Assembly: GCA_051859505.1 (NCBI GenBank)
Contig: JBHYFN010000001.1
Location: 62,001-126,000, forward strand
Length of the DNA: 64,000 bases
Reading direction: 5' to 3'
Source of the DNA: JAFIEN01 sp051859505
Lineage (GTDB): Bacteria; Pseudomonadota; Alphaproteobacteria; Rhodobacterales; Rhodobacteraceae
The position numbers and the translations under genes are program-made. Positions 45,734 through 55,597 of this stretch are shown in pieces (the first letter of the stretch is position 1; each line of letters starts with the position of its first letter). A model generated the notes under the pieces. It made no database searches. It saw only the letters and a list, made by a program, of their open reading frames with translations, and was not told the origin of the DNA.

Positions 45734-46855
45734 TCAGACGGCGTAGCGCAGGATGGCGGCCAGCTTCTTGCCGTCGGGAATATCCTCGGCACGCACGCCA
45801 AGAACGCGGCCGCCGCCCAGGATCGTGCGGGCCGCGATCTCGTCGATCACGCCATAGGTCGATCCGCTCTGCTCTTCGGCCAGGGTGATCTGCCCGGTTC
45901 CGTCATCGACCGTGCCCGGCACCACCACGTCGATATCGACAAGCAGGGTATCCACCGCACCCATCGTCGCCGCACGGGCGGCGTCCGACATGTCGGTGGT
46001 GGCGCGGCGATCCTTGCGGCGCGTCATGAAAAGATCGGTGATCTCGGCCAGGGATTTGCTGTGGATCTCGTCCAGAACCGGGCGCGCGGCGGCCGAGATC
46101 TCATCGACCGACATGGTTGCCGGGCTGGTCCTGATGCCGTCTTCCGCGAGGTGGGAATAGCTGTTGACCGACCGGAAGATCGACCAGAGCGGATCGGTCG
46201 CGGCGATGATCAGAGGTTCCTCCCGACCGGCCAGAACCGGCCGCAGCGCCGCATCGACCTTGCGCGCGAACTGCCGCAGGCGCAGGTTCTGCCCTTCGGA
46301 GCCATGCACGCGGCCCGAGGCATTGCGCGAGTTGACCGTCGAGACCCCGACAGCCGAGGCGGCATCCTTGGGCATGTCGGGGACGCGAACCTCCTGACCG
46401 GGCAGGTCGGCGGTCACTTCGATCAGCCGGATCCGGTTTTCCTCGAGCGCGAGGACGAAAGCATGCTGCGGCACGCTGATCGCGCGCAGGAGAGGCTTCA
46501 GGTGAAACCGGTCCGAGACCTGCACCATATCCGTCAGATGGGTGGGAAGCCGATAGCTGCGCAGGCCCTCGGGCGTGACCAGAACGGCCAGCCCGTTGGC
46601 CTGAACGCGCCAGAATTCGTCATCGTCGATCAGATCGTTGACCTGTTCGCTGATCGGCCAGATCGTGCGCTTGGCCGCCCCTGCGGTTTCGAGCTGGGCT
46701 TCGGCCTCTTTCAGAAGCTGGCCCAGACGCGTGCGCGAGGCGCCGATGTTCTGCGTTTCCGGCGTTGTGCCGACATAGATGCTGACGCTGGCCTCATGAC
46801 GCTCGCTCACGAGGCGGCGGATTTCGGGCTGTGTCGGAAGATCGACGTAAAGCAT
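45734..46855 (-). CDS. baeRF-family protein (release-factor-like)
   Basis: A 373-residue cytoplasmic protein that resembles bacterial members of the archaeo-eukaryotic release factor superfamily (baeRF3-type): an N-terminal VSIYVGTTPETQ region, a central HAFVLALEENRIRLIEV strand pair, PLIIAATDP, and a C-terminal eL30-like part (GAVDTLLVDIDVV, GGRVLGVR). Such proteins are thought to act in ribosome rescue or hibernation, but none is well studied. It stands alone, convergent with ccrM. Confidence 0.7.
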   Translation of the reverse strand: MLYVDLPTQPEIRRLVSERHEASVSIYVGTTPETQNIGASRTRLGQLLKEAEAQLETAGAAKRTIWPISEQVNDLIDDDEFWRVQANGLAVLVTPEGLRSYRLPTHLTDMVQVSDRFHLKPLLRAISVPQHAFVLALEENRIRLIEVTADLPGQEVRVPDMPKDAASAVGVSTVNSRNASGRVHGSEGQNLRLRQFARKVDAALRPVLAGREEPLIIAATDPLWSIFRSVNSYSHLAEDGIRTSPATMSVDEISAAARPVLDEIHSKSLAEITDLFMTRRKDRRATTDMSDAARAATMGAVDTLLVDIDVVVPGTVDDGTGQITLAEEQSGSTYGVIDEIAARTILGGGRVLGVRAEDIPDGKKLAAILRYAV

Positions 46856-46944
46856 GATGATCCCTTCTTGAATGCGCGCCCTGTTTAGCGAAGCAGACGC
46901 GGAATGGAACCCAAAAGCACCCCCGCCGCGCCTGCCGCCCGACC

Positions 46945-48078
46945 TTAGGCGGGTATCGGCAAAAGCCCTTTGTTATAGGGCTTCCAGTCGGTGATATCGG
47001 GATAATGCTGTCGGCGCCACGCGCGTACCTTGGGGTTCATCACCCGCCGCCACAGCGGTGGCACGGCCGCAAGCGCCGTCATGATCGGATAGCCATAGGG
47101 CAGTTGCGGCGCCTCGTCCGGCCCGTAGGTCTGCAGCAGGGGAAAGCGGCGGTCCGGCTTGTAATGGTGATCCGAGTGCCGCTGCAGGTTGATCAGCAGC
47201 CAGTTCGACGCGCGATGCGCCGAGTTCCAGGAATGGCGCGGCAGGACATGTTCGTATTTGCCATCGCCAAGATGCCGTCGCGTCAGGCCGTAATGTTCGA
47301 CATAATTCACGATCTCGAGCTGCCAGATCGCGACCCCGGCCTGCACCAGGAACAGCCCCAGCCCCGCCCAACCGCCGATGAGCAAGGCCAGCGCCAGCAT
47401 TCCCGCCTGAAGCGCGCCATAAAGCCAGAACGGATTGCGCAAGGACCACATCGTAAGGCCCTTCCGCGCCAGCATCGCCCTTTCGGCCCGCCAGGCCGAC
47501 GGCGGGCAGGTCAACAGCACCCGCAGATAGTAGCGATGAAAGCCCTCGTTATAGCGCGCCGTCACCGGATCGCGCGCCGTGCCGACGTGAACATGATGCA
47601 CCTTCAGGTGTTCGCTGCGGAAATGGGAATAGAGCACCATCGCCATGAGCAGATCGCCCAGCAACCGCTCGACCCGGTTGCGCTGGTGCATGAGCTCATG
47701 GGCATAGACGATCCCGATCGTGCCCGAGATGATCCCGATACCGGCAAAGAGGACGATCTTTTCCCATGTCACCAGATGGTCGCTGCCCGTCACATACCAG
47801 ATCGTTCCGAAGGTGATCGCGAACTGGATCGGGAACCAGATCAGCGTGATGAGCCGATACCAGAACAGATCGCTTTCCTGCGTGGCGGGGTCGGCATTGG
47901 CCGTATTCTCGCCCGCGAGCAGATCGAGGATATCGAACAGGCCCCAGGTCACGAGTGGCAACAGAAAGACCGTCCACCCCCCCTGCATCGCGCCGATGAT
48001 GGCGCAGGGGATCGTCAGCAGCGACAGCCAGAAGGGCGCTGCATTCCTGAAACCCGCAACTTCGGAAAAGGTGCTCAT
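46945..48078 (-). CDS. alkB: AlkB-type alkane 1-monooxygenase
   Basis: A 377-residue integral-membrane diiron hydroxylase with about six helices. The histidine boxes are HELMH (127-131), EHLKVHHVHVG (157-167), NYVEHYGL and QRHSDHH near residue 300. It hydroxylates medium-chain alkanes or related substrates using rubredoxin electrons; no rubredoxin gene is adjacent. The related fatty-acid or carotenoid hydroxylases differ in histidine spacing. Single gene, convergent with nothing else of the pathway. Confidence 0.9.
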   Translation of the reverse strand: MSTFSEVAGFRNAAPFWLSLLTIPCAIIGAMQGGWTVFLLPLVTWGLFDILDLLAGENTANADPATQESDLFWYRLITLIWFPIQFAITFGTIWYVTGSDHLVTWEKIVLFAGIGIISGTIGIVYAHELMHQRNRVERLLGDLLMAMVLYSHFRSEHLKVHHVHVGTARDPVTARYNEGFHRYYLRVLLTCPPSAWRAERAMLARKGLTMWSLRNPFWLYGALQAGMLALALLIGGWAGLGLFLVQAGVAIWQLEIVNYVEHYGLTRRHLGDGKYEHVLPRHSWNSAHRASNWLLINLQRHSDHHYKPDRRFPLLQTYGPDEAPQLPYGYPIMTALAAVPPLWRRVMNPKVRAWRRQHYPDITDWKPYNKGLLPIPA

Positions 48079-48129
48079 CTCGTTACCTTGAACAGACGCG
48101 ACTGAGGATAGGATTAACCCAAGGCATCC

Positions 48130-49209
48130 TCACGGCTCAATCGTGGCAAATTGTCCGACGGCCAGATCATGCACCTTGCGCATGACCGTGGGCAGGGAGG
48201 CGGGCCGAAAGTCGCCGCCGGGGATGAAGCCACCCCGCTCGGGCCGGCAGTCCATCGGAAGGTTCGCCAGAAGGATGGTCAGGCGCAGGTGGAAATGGGT
48301 GAAGGTGTGGCGCGCCTCTCCCACGGCCTCGCGCCAGTCGGCGGGCACCGGCGGGGCGGGGCGGGGCGCCTCGGACCAGTCCGAGACCGGCCAGCCCAGC
48401 ATCCCGCCCAGAAGACCCCGCTCCGGACGGGTTTCCAGAAGCCAGGCCCCGTCAGCCCGACGCCCGACATAGGCATAGCCCAGCCGCACCGGCTTGGCCG
48501 GTCTGGGCGCCTTGCGCGGCAGATCGGCGGCGGTGCCCCGGGCGCGCCCGAGGCAGTCCGACACCAGCGGACAGATCCCGCAGGCGGGGCTGCGCGGGGT
48601 GCAGATCGTGGCGCCAAGGTCCATGACGGCCTGGGCATGATCGCCGGGGCGGGTCGGTGGGGTCAGCGCTTCGGCAAGGGCCGTGAGTTCGGGTTTCGCC
48701 TTCGGCAGAGCCGTGTGCACATCGAAAAGCCGCGCCATGACGCGTTCGACATTGCCATCGACCACCGTCGCAGGTTCATCGAAGGCGATGGCGGCAATGG
48801 CGCTGGCGGTATATGGGCCGATGCCGGGCAGCGACAGAAGCGCCTCGCGGGTTTCGGGAAACCGGCCCTGGTGGTGCTCGGCAATGAACCGCGCGCATTT
48901 CAACAGGTTACGCGCCCGGGCATAGTAGCCCAGCCCGGCCCATTCGGCCATCACCTCGGCATCATCGGCAGCGGCAAGATCGCCCACCCGGGGCCAGCGC
49001 GTGGTGAACCGGTGAAAGTAGTCGCGCACGGCCGCCACGGTCGTCTGCTGCAGCATGACCTCGGACAGCCAGACGCGGTAGGGATCGGCCCTTTCGCCCG
49101 CCCGGCTTCGTTCAGGCGGGACACGCCAGGGCATGGCGCGGGCGTGGCGGTCATACCACGCCAGCAAGCGCTGCGAGAGGTCTGGCATCGGCGCCTGCTG
49201 CCCTGTCAT
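48130..49209 (-). CDS. mutY: MutY, A/G-specific adenine DNA glycosylase
   Basis: A 359-residue repair enzyme that removes adenine opposite 8-oxoguanine. Seen: LSEVMLQQTTV with the catalytic Glu, the helix-hairpin-helix LPGIGPYTASAI, VDGNVERV with the catalytic Asp, the 4Fe-4S cysteines (CTPRSPACGICPLVSDC), and the C-terminal NUDIX-like domain (GGMLGWP, FTHFHL). ATG 49209 is used; ATG 49188 is possible. Divergent from the DUF721 gene. Confidence 0.96.
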   Translation of the reverse strand: MTGQQAPMPDLSQRLLAWYDRHARAMPWRVPPERSRAGERADPYRVWLSEVMLQQTTVAAVRDYFHRFTTRWPRVGDLAAADDAEVMAEWAGLGYYARARNLLKCARFIAEHHQGRFPETREALLSLPGIGPYTASAIAAIAFDEPATVVDGNVERVMARLFDVHTALPKAKPELTALAEALTPPTRPGDHAQAVMDLGATICTPRSPACGICPLVSDCLGRARGTAADLPRKAPRPAKPVRLGYAYVGRRADGAWLLETRPERGLLGGMLGWPVSDWSEAPRPAPPVPADWREAVGEARHTFTHFHLRLTILLANLPMDCRPERGGFIPGGDFRPASLPTVMRKVHDLAVGQFATIEP

Positions 49210-49269
49210 CTGCCCCGGTTCTCTCTGGCATTGCCCGCACTGTCGGAGTTGTTAAACTAGTCCCCGATC

Positions 49270-49779
49270 ATGAAACAGCCACAGCGCCCCTCCCGGACCC
49301 ATGGATTCGCCCAGGCGGCCAGCCTTGTGACCGCGCGGATCCGGGCCGCCAGCGAAAGCCGGGGCTTTGCCGTGAGCCGGCTCTTGACCCACTGGCCCGA
49401 GGTGGTGGGCGAAGCCGTCGCCCGGATCGCCCGTCCGGTGAATGTGGGCTATGGCCGCGACGGGCTTGGCGCGACCCTGACGCTTCTGACCGCGGGGCCG
49501 CATGCGCCGATGCTCGAGATGCAGAAGGACCAGATCCGCGACCGCGTGAACGCCTGCTACGGCTATCGCGCCATCGCCCGGATCCGCATCACCCAGACCG
49601 CCCCGACCGGATTCTCCGAGGCGCAGACCCCGTTCCAGGGCGCCGCTCCGGTGGCAAGGCCGCCGCCGCCCGAGGTGGTCGAGGCGGCGCGGAATGTGGC
49701 CGCTGACATCGAAAACACGGAATTGCGACTTGCGCTTGCGGCGCTTGCGACCAATGTCCTGCACAAGAAACGCAACTGA
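49270..49779 (+). CDS. DUF721/DciA-like protein
   Basis: A 169-residue protein with the DUF721 fold at about 15-110 (LLTHWPEVVGEAVARIARP, LTAGPHAPMLEMQKDQIRDRVNACYGY). DciA, a member of this family, loads the replicative helicase in many bacteria; whether this alphaproteobacterial form does so is not shown. It precedes the DsbA-like gene by 18 bp. Confidence 0.85.
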   Translation: MKQPQRPSRTHGFAQAASLVTARIRAASESRGFAVSRLLTHWPEVVGEAVARIARPVNVGYGRDGLGATLTLLTAGPHAPMLEMQKDQIRDRVNACYGYRAIARIRITQTAPTGFSEAQTPFQGAAPVARPPPPEVVEAARNVAADIENTELRLALAALATNVLHKKRN

Positions 49780-49797
49780 CACCCGAGGATCCGAACG

Positions 49798-50487
49798 ATG
49801 AAAGCCGCCCTGCCCGTTGTCGCGCTTGCCGCCCTTTTCGCTGTCGGCGGCACCTGGATGCTGACACAGTCCGGCGGCGCGCAGTCCACGTCGTTCGAGC
49901 TTCCGGGGGCCGCCCAGGCGCAATCTGCCGACGCGTCCGGCGATGTCGAGATCGACGTCTCTACCGTCACGGAAATGACCCTGGGCAACCCGGACGCGCC
50001 GGTGACGGTGATCGAATACGCCTCCTACACCTGCCCGCATTGCGCGACGTTCCACGCCAACCAGTTCAAGAACCTCAAGGCCGATTACATCGACACCGGC
50101 CTCGTGCAGTTCATCTACCGCGAGGTCTATTTCGACAGGTTCGGGCTTTGGGCCTCGATGGTTGCGCGCTGCGGGGGCGAGGGGCGGTTCTTCGGGATCA
50201 CCGAGATGCTGTATGACCAGCAGGACAGGTGGATCGCCGGCGGCGACCCCGTCCTGATCTCGGAGAACCTGCGCCGGATCGGCCGGACCGCGGGCATGAG
50301 CAGCGAAACGGTCGATGCCTGCCTTGCCGACGAGGTCATGGCCCAGACCCTGGTCGCCTGGTTCCAGGAGAATGCCGAACGGGACGGGATCACCTCGACC
50401 CCCTCGCTCGTGATCAACGGAGAGCGGCATTCCAACATGGCCTATGGTGATCTTGCCGCCCTGATCGACGCCGCTCTGGAAGGCTGA
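49798..50487 (+). CDS. DsbA-like thiol-disulfide oxidoreductase
   Basis: A 229-residue periplasmic protein. A signal or anchor helix occupies residues 4-22. The active site CPHC is at C79-C82 (SYTCPHCATF), and the cis-proline motif is TSTPSLVING. Helical insert present as in DsbA. It resembles the Com1/BdbD-like DsbA subgroup of alphaproteobacteria. Cotranscribed with DUF721 and the CoA transferase (2-nt gap). Confidence 0.92.
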   Translation: MKAALPVVALAALFAVGGTWMLTQSGGAQSTSFELPGAAQAQSADASGDVEIDVSTVTEMTLGNPDAPVTVIEYASYTCPHCATFHANQFKNLKADYIDTGLVQFIYREVYFDRFGLWASMVARCGGEGRFFGITEMLYDQQDRWIAGGDPVLISENLRRIGRTAGMSSETVDACLADEVMAQTLVAWFQENAERDGITSTPSLVINGERHSNMAYGDLAALIDAALEG

Positions 50488-50489
50488 CC

Positions 50490-51614
50490 ATGCCCTCCCC
50501 CCTTGCCGGGCTGCGCGTGATCGAGCTTGCGCGCATCCTGGCCGGGCCATGGGCGGGGCAGCTCCTCGCCGACCTTGGGGCCGAGGTGATCAAGGTCGAA
50601 AGCCCCGATGGCGACGATACCCGCCGCTGGGGGCCGCCCTTCGTCGAGGGTGAGGGAAGCGCGGCCTATTTCCACGGGACGAACCGGGGCAAACGGTCGG
50701 TCGTCGTGGATTTCGCGACCCCGGAAGGGCAAGCGGACGTGCGCCGTCTGATCGCAGACGCCGATATCGTGATCGAGAATTTCAAGGTGGGCGGGCTTGC
50801 GAAATACGGGCTGGATTTTGCCAGCCTTTCGGCAGTCAATCCGCGGCTGGTCTGGTGTTCGATCACCGGCTTCGGGCAGGACGGCCCCTATGCCGCCCGC
50901 GCCGGCTACGACTTCATCATCCAGGGCATGTCGGGGCTGATGTCGGTCACGGGCGAGCCCGAGAGCCAGCCCCAGAAGGTTGGTGTCGCGGTGACGGATA
51001 TCTTCACCGGCCTTTACGCCGTGGTCGGCATCCTGTCGGCCATTCACCAGCGCGAGACCACCGGGCGGGGCCAGATGATCGACATGGCGCTTCTGGATGT
51101 GGCGACGGCGGTGATGGCCAATCAGGCGATGAACTATCTTGTCGGCGGCGAGGCGCCGCAGCGGCTGGGCAATGCGCATCCCAATATCGTGCCCTATCAG
51201 GTCTTTGACTGCGCCGACGGGCATGTGATCATCGCTGTCGGCAATGATGGCCAATTCCGCAGGCTTTGCGCTATGCTGGGGCTTGGGGCTTTGGCGGAGG
51301 ATCCCGATTACCGGACCAATCCCGACAGGCTGCGCAACCGCGCGGCGCTGATCGCGCTGATCGCGCCCGTGGTGCGGCAGCGGACCAAGGCCGAGGTGCT
51401 GGCGGGTTGCGAGGCGGGGGGCATTCCCGCCGGGCCGATCAATGACCTGGCCGAGGTTTTCGCAGACCCCCAGATCGTCGCCCGCGGCCTTGCCATCACC
51501 CCCGGTGGCGTGCCGGGCGTGCGCGCGCCCCTGCGCTTTTCCGGTGCTGACCTCTCGCTTGACCGGCCCTCGCCGGCTTTGGGCGCGGATCAGGATCTGC
51601 TCGAGGATTACTGA
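50490..51614 (+). CDS. CaiB/BaiF-type CoA transferase
   Basis: A 374-residue class III CoA transferase. The opening [31 protein letters not shown] is typical (in parts 7-37), and the catalytic Asp is D170 (AVTDIFTG). NENFRPG-like IENFKVGG is at 95-102. It moves CoA between carboxylic acids; the substrate is not readable. It ends inside the convergent lpxK end (7-nt overlap of stops). Confidence 0.9.
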   Translation: MPSPLAGLRVIELARILAGPWAGQLLADLGAEVIKVESPDGDDTRRWGPPFVEGEGSAAYFHGTNRGKRSVVVDFATPEGQADVRRLIADADIVIENFKVGGLAKYGLDFASLSAVNPRLVWCSITGFGQDGPYAARAGYDFIIQGMSGLMSVTGEPESQPQKVGVAVTDIFTGLYAVVGILSAIHQRETTGRGQMIDMALLDVATAVMANQAMNYLVGGEAPQRLGNAHPNIVPYQVFDCADGHVIIAVGNDGQFRRLCAMLGLGALAEDPDYRTNPDRLRNRAALIALIAPVVRQRTKAEVLAGCEAGGIPAGPINDLAEVFADPQIVARGLAITPGGVPGVRAPLRFSGADLSLDRPSPALGADQDLLEDY

Positions 51615-52600
51615 AGGCCAAGCCGGGCGAGGGCCGCATCCAGCGGCGCCCAATCCTCAAGCTGCAGACGCACCGGCAGGGTCAGCACCTTCTGCCGGAA
51701 GGCCGGTGGCAGGCGGACGGCATCCTTTTCGGTTGTCACAAGCTGCGCCAGACGCACCTTGGCTTCGCCTTCAAGCCGGGCAAGCAGGGCCGGTGTCAGC
51801 CTCTGATGATCCTCGAGAGGGACCACTTGCACGACCTCTGCCCCAAGGGTGCGCAGGGTGGCGAAGAACTTTTCCGGATGGCCGATGCCGGCAAAGGCCA
51901 TGACCCTGACACCCTTCCAGGGCAGCCCCGTTGGCAGCGGCTCCAGCCGGCCGGTCAGGCGCGGCAGGGGGGCAAGCGCCGCGCCCCAGCGGGCCTCGAA
52001 GGCCTCCTGCTCGGCGCCGATCGACAGCACCAGATCGGCTCGCCGCAGCCCCACCGCGACAGGTTCCCGCAAGGGCCCGGCCGGAAGGCAAAGGCCGTTG
52101 CCAAAGCCCCGGGCCGTGTCGACGACGAGGATGGAAAGATCCTTCGTCACGGTTGGATTCTGAAACCCGTCGTCCAGCAGGATGACGGAGGCGCCGGCCT
52201 CGGCTGCGGCCTTGGCCCCCGCGGCGCGGTCTTTCGCCACCCAGACCGGCGCGAAAGCCGCCAGAAGCAGGGCCTCGTCCCCGGTCTGATCGGCAGTGTG
52301 GCGGCGGGGATCGACGCGCTCGGGCCCGGACAGACTGCCGCCATGGCCGCGCGTCACCACATGAGGGCTGAGGCCCCGGTCGGCCAGCCGTTGTACCAGG
52401 GCCATGACCGTCGGGGTCTTTCCCGTGCCGCCGACCGTCAGATTACCGACGCAGATCACCGGAACGCCGGGGCGATGGCCCGTGCCGCGCGCCAGCCTGC
52501 GGGCCGTGGCGGCGGCATAGATCATGCCGAAGGGCCGCAAGACCCTTGCCCGCCAGTCCGGCCGGTCGGGCGGGGTGAACCAGAAGCGCGGCGCGGGCAT
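51608..52600 (-). CDS. lpxK: LpxK, tetraacyldisaccharide 4'-kinase
   Basis: A 330-residue lipid A kinase that adds the 4' phosphate to the disaccharide. P-loop VGGTGKTP (56-63), DDGFQN (in the [10 protein letters not shown] block) and the membrane-associated N-terminal helix are present. Its ATG overlaps the waaA stop (TGATG). It is the last gene of the pmbA-DUF4170-waaA-lpxK operon. Confidence 0.95.
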   Translation of the reverse strand: MPAPRFWFTPPDRPDWRARVLRPFGMIYAAATARRLARGTGHRPGVPVICVGNLTVGGTGKTPTVMALVQRLADRGLSPHVVTRGHGGSLSGPERVDPRRHTADQTGDEALLLAAFAPVWVAKDRAAGAKAAAEAGASVILLDDGFQNPTVTKDLSILVVDTARGFGNGLCLPAGPLREPVAVGLRRADLVLSIGAEQEAFEARWGAALAPLPRLTGRLEPLPTGLPWKGVRVMAFAGIGHPEKFFATLRTLGAEVVQVVPLEDHQRLTPALLARLEGEAKVRLAQLVTTEKDAVRLPPAFRQKVLTLPVRLQLEDWAPLDAALARLGLQ

Positions 52601-53805
52601 CAGTGGCTGGCCCTGTCGATCCTGTCCCGGATCAGGTCAAGCAACCGGTTCCCGACGGCTGCACCGGCCGTGGTGACATCCCAGGCGGCATGGGCCATGG
52701 AAGCGGCGCGATCCGGCGAAAGAAGTGCCTCGACCGCCTGACCAAGATCCTTGCCCTGCCGCACGATCCGCGTCGCCCCGGCGCGGGAAAGCCGTGCATA
52801 GGCCTCTTGATGGGGGGCGGTTTCGGGGCCGTGCAGCAGGGCCGACCCCAGCGCGGCAACCTCGTACGGATGGCGCCCGCCGCCCTCTCCGGGCAGGGTG
52901 CCGCCGATGAAGGTGATCGGCGCCAGCCGATACCAGAGGCCAAGCTCGGCAAGGCTGTCGGACAGATAGACCTGGGTTGCCGGATCGGGCTCGGCCCCCT
53001 CGGCGCGCAGGGCAAGGGTCCAGCCGTCCGCGGCGGTGGCTGTGGCGATCTCGTCGTGATCCTCGGCGCGGCCCGGCACGATGATCAGCAACAGCCGATG
53101 GGCGATCCGGCTGGCCTGCCGATGCGCCTCGAGCACGACCGGAAGCTCGGTCGGGCCGACCCCGGCCGCCAGCCAGACCGGCCGCGGCCCAAGGATCTGC
53201 GCAAGGGAACTGCGTTCGGCGTCGTTGCAGGGCAGAACGGTTCCCAATTCATCCAGCGGGCCGGTGACTTCGATCCGCTCGGGCGCCACACCAGAGCGCC
53301 GGAGGCGGTGCGCGGCTTCGTCATCCAGGGCCAGAACGTTGTCGAACTCGGACAGGACCTGCCGTAGGGCCCCCGGAATCCAGCCGCCCCCGGCAAGCCG
53401 GATCCTGTCGGCCTGGGCATCCACCAGGATGCGCGGAATGCCCCCGGCCTCGTTCAGCAGTCGGGGCCGCAGATCGCCCTGCATCCACAGGATCAGGTCC
53501 GGGCGCCAGTGATCAAGCGCGGCGCGCACCTGCACCGGCTGATCGGGCGGCACGGGAAAGGCGATGGTCCTGGGGCCGCGGGGCACGTTGGCCGGAATAT
53601 CGGCGCTGGTCAGCAAGAGATGCAGCCAATCCCCTTCCAGGGCCATCCGCTCCGCCAGGCCGACCAGCAGCCGCAGCCGCGTGGCATCCGGGCAATGCGC
53701 CCAGACCACCGGCCCCTTTGGCCGATCCGGCCATGGCGTGGGCTTGGTCGCCGTGCCGGACTTGCCGCCCACCTTCCAGGATGTCAGCGAAAGCCCGCGC
53801 CCCAT
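52600..53805 (-). CDS. waaA: WaaA/KdtA-like Kdo transferase
   Basis: A 401-residue GT30-type glycosyltransferase that links Kdo to lipid A. The N-terminal half shows the Kdo-transferase fold, though its usual ARxS-type motif is weak ([13 protein letters not shown]). The C-terminal half is better: [11 protein letters not shown], and [22 protein letters not shown] matching the family GG..N.LEP region loosely. ATG 53805 lies 16 nt after the DUF4170 stop; a longer frame to 53865 would overlap that gene. The position next to lpxK strongly supports the name. Confidence 0.82.
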   Translation of the reverse strand: MGRGLSLTSWKVGGKSGTATKPTPWPDRPKGPVVWAHCPDATRLRLLVGLAERMALEGDWLHLLLTSADIPANVPRGPRTIAFPVPPDQPVQVRAALDHWRPDLILWMQGDLRPRLLNEAGGIPRILVDAQADRIRLAGGGWIPGALRQVLSEFDNVLALDDEAAHRLRRSGVAPERIEVTGPLDELGTVLPCNDAERSSLAQILGPRPVWLAAGVGPTELPVVLEAHRQASRIAHRLLLIIVPGRAEDHDEIATATAADGWTLALRAEGAEPDPATQVYLSDSLAELGLWYRLAPITFIGGTLPGEGGGRHPYEVAALGSALLHGPETAPHQEAYARLSRAGATRIVRQGKDLGQAVEALLSPDRAASMAHAAWDVTTAGAAVGNRLLDLIRDRIDRASH

Positions 53806-53821
53806 GCCACAGGTTCCGTGC

Positions 53822-54067
53822 TCAGCTGCCCAGTTCTTCGGTCGCCGAGGCGGGCGCCTCTTCATCGCGGAGGCGATGGATATGGGCTATGAAATAGCGC
53901 ATATGCGCGTCATCCACGGTGCGCTGGGCATGCGCCTTCCAGGCGCTATAGGCGCTGGCATAATCCGGGAACATGCCGACGATATCTATCGCCTTGACGT
54001 CCTTGAAGACGTTGCGGGTCGGGTCGACAAGCTCTCCGCCAAAGACGAGGTGCAGGCGCTGGGTCAT
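53822..54067 (-). CDS. DUF4170-family small protein
   Basis: An 81-residue alphaproteobacterial protein (LHLVFGGELVDP, VKAIDIVGMFPDYASAYSAWKAHAQRTVDDAHMRYFIAHIHRL in parts). This family is almost always found next to waaA. Function unknown; no membrane segment. AAGGAC precedes the ATG. Confidence 0.88.
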   Translation of the reverse strand: MTQRLHLVFGGELVDPTRNVFKDVKAIDIVGMFPDYASAYSAWKAHAQRTVDDAHMRYFIAHIHRLRDEEAPASATEELGS

Positions 54068-54157
54068 TCGGATGTCCTTCCACAGCTGAACGGTCAGAGG
54101 CCGCGCCGGCCATTTGGCCGGGCGCGTTTCGCCTATGCTTCCATTGGACTGATAGTT

Positions 54158-55504
54158 TCAGTCGCCGGCAATTACCATTCCGTCAATCAGGATCGACGGA
54201 ACCACGCGTCCGGTCCAGGCCCTTGCATCATTCGCCGGCACGATCCTGAGAAGCATGTCGCGCAGATTGCCCGCGATGGTGCATTCGTTCACCGGCCAGC
54301 GGATCTCTCCCTCCTCGACCCAGAACCCGCTGGCCCCCCGCGAATAATCGCCCGTGTTGGAATTGATCGTCGAACCGATGAGCGACGTGACCACCAGCCC
54401 CCGCTTCATCCCGGCGATCAGGGCCTCGGGGCTGTCGGCCCCCTGCGTCAGGGTGACATTGCCGGCCGAGGGCGAGGGCATGCCACCCGGCGCGCGGCTG
54501 GCATTGCCCGTGCTGGGAAGGCCCAGCTTGCGCCCGGTGGCAAGGTCAAGCGTCCAACCCCTCAAGACCCCGTCTTCGACGATCGCCCGTTCGCGGGTGG
54601 GCAACCCTTCAGCGTCGAACAACCGAGAGCCGGGGGTGCGGGCGCGGTGCGGCTGTTCCGTCAGACTGATCCCGTCGGGCATAACCTGCCGGTCCAGCCC
54701 GTCGCGCAGCCAGGAGGCGCCGCGCACGATGGCGCTTCCGTTGATGGCTTGCAGCAGGTGCCCGATCAGGGATCCGGCGATGCGTTCGTCGAACAGGACC
54801 GGAAAGCTGCCCGTCGGCGGGCGACGGGCGCCCTGACGTTCGACCGCGCGCATCCCGGCGGTTCGGCCGATGTCTTCGGCGCTGCGCAGATCGGCGGCAA
54901 AGACACGGCTGTCATAGTCGTAGTCGCGCTCCATCGCCGTGCCGGTGCCGGAGATCGCGACACAGGACAGCGCCCTGTCACTGCGGGCGAACCCCGCCGA
55001 AAAGCCGTTGCTGGCCGCAAGATGAACCTGCCGCCGGCCATAGCCTGCGGATGCGGAATCGATCTGCGTGACGCCCTGGACCTCGCGCGCCGCCGCCTCG
55101 GCGCGGCGGGCCTCGGCCTCGAGCGTGGCGGGGTCGGGTTCCGGCGTCGGGTCGACAAGTTCCAGTCGGCTCACATCCGTATCGCGGGCGAGTTCCTCGG
55201 GCTCTGCAAGCCCGGCGAAGGGGTCGGACGGGGCCTCTTTCGCCATGGCCACGGCGCGTTCGGCCATGCGGGTCAGAGCTTCGTCCCGCACGTCGGAGGA
55301 TGAGACAACCGCAAGCTGCTTGCCGATGAAAACCCGCAGGCCAAGGTCGATCTGTTCGGCCCTCTCGGCCTGTTCGAGCCTGCCGTTGCGCACATCGATG
55401 CTGATGGACGTCCCTTCGACAACCAGCACATCCGCCGCCTCGGCGCCGGCCTTGCGGGCCAGATCAAGGGTTCGGGCCGTCAGGTCCGCCAGATCACGGG
55501 TCAT
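54158..55504 (-). CDS. pmbA: PmbA/TldE-type metalloprotease subunit
   Basis: A 448-residue TldD/PmbA-family protein. LTARTLDLARKAGAEAADVLV opens the protein, with TGRKLGLPSTGNASR and SGFWVEEGEI near the end. With TldD such proteins form a peptidase acting on modified peptides (microcin B17, CcdA in E. coli). The PmbA half has no HExxxH metal motif, as expected. ATG 55504 fits GGAGG (10 nt) better than ATG 55513 (1 nt). First of the LPS-gene run. Confidence 0.92.
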   Translation of the reverse strand: MTRDLADLTARTLDLARKAGAEAADVLVVEGTSISIDVRNGRLEQAERAEQIDLGLRVFIGKQLAVVSSSDVRDEALTRMAERAVAMAKEAPSDPFAGLAEPEELARDTDVSRLELVDPTPEPDPATLEAEARRAEAAAREVQGVTQIDSASAGYGRRQVHLAASNGFSAGFARSDRALSCVAISGTGTAMERDYDYDSRVFAADLRSAEDIGRTAGMRAVERQGARRPPTGSFPVLFDERIAGSLIGHLLQAINGSAIVRGASWLRDGLDRQVMPDGISLTEQPHRARTPGSRLFDAEGLPTRERAIVEDGVLRGWTLDLATGRKLGLPSTGNASRAPGGMPSPSAGNVTLTQGADSPEALIAGMKRGLVVTSLIGSTINSNTGDYSRGASGFWVEEGEIRWPVNECTIAGNLRDMLLRIVPANDARAWTGRVVPSILIDGMVIAGD

Positions 55505-55597
55505 TCGGGGCATTCCTCCGTCTTGAGCGCGCGAGCTCGCGCGCGCACGCCCCCCGCGAGGTAGTCTGACCGCGCCTGCACCGCAAGGGCGCGCGGC

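Noticed and set aside
52600..53865. waaA start at 53865
   Set aside because: The extra 20 residues would overlap the DUF4170 gene and lack similarity; ATG 53805 fits the gap.
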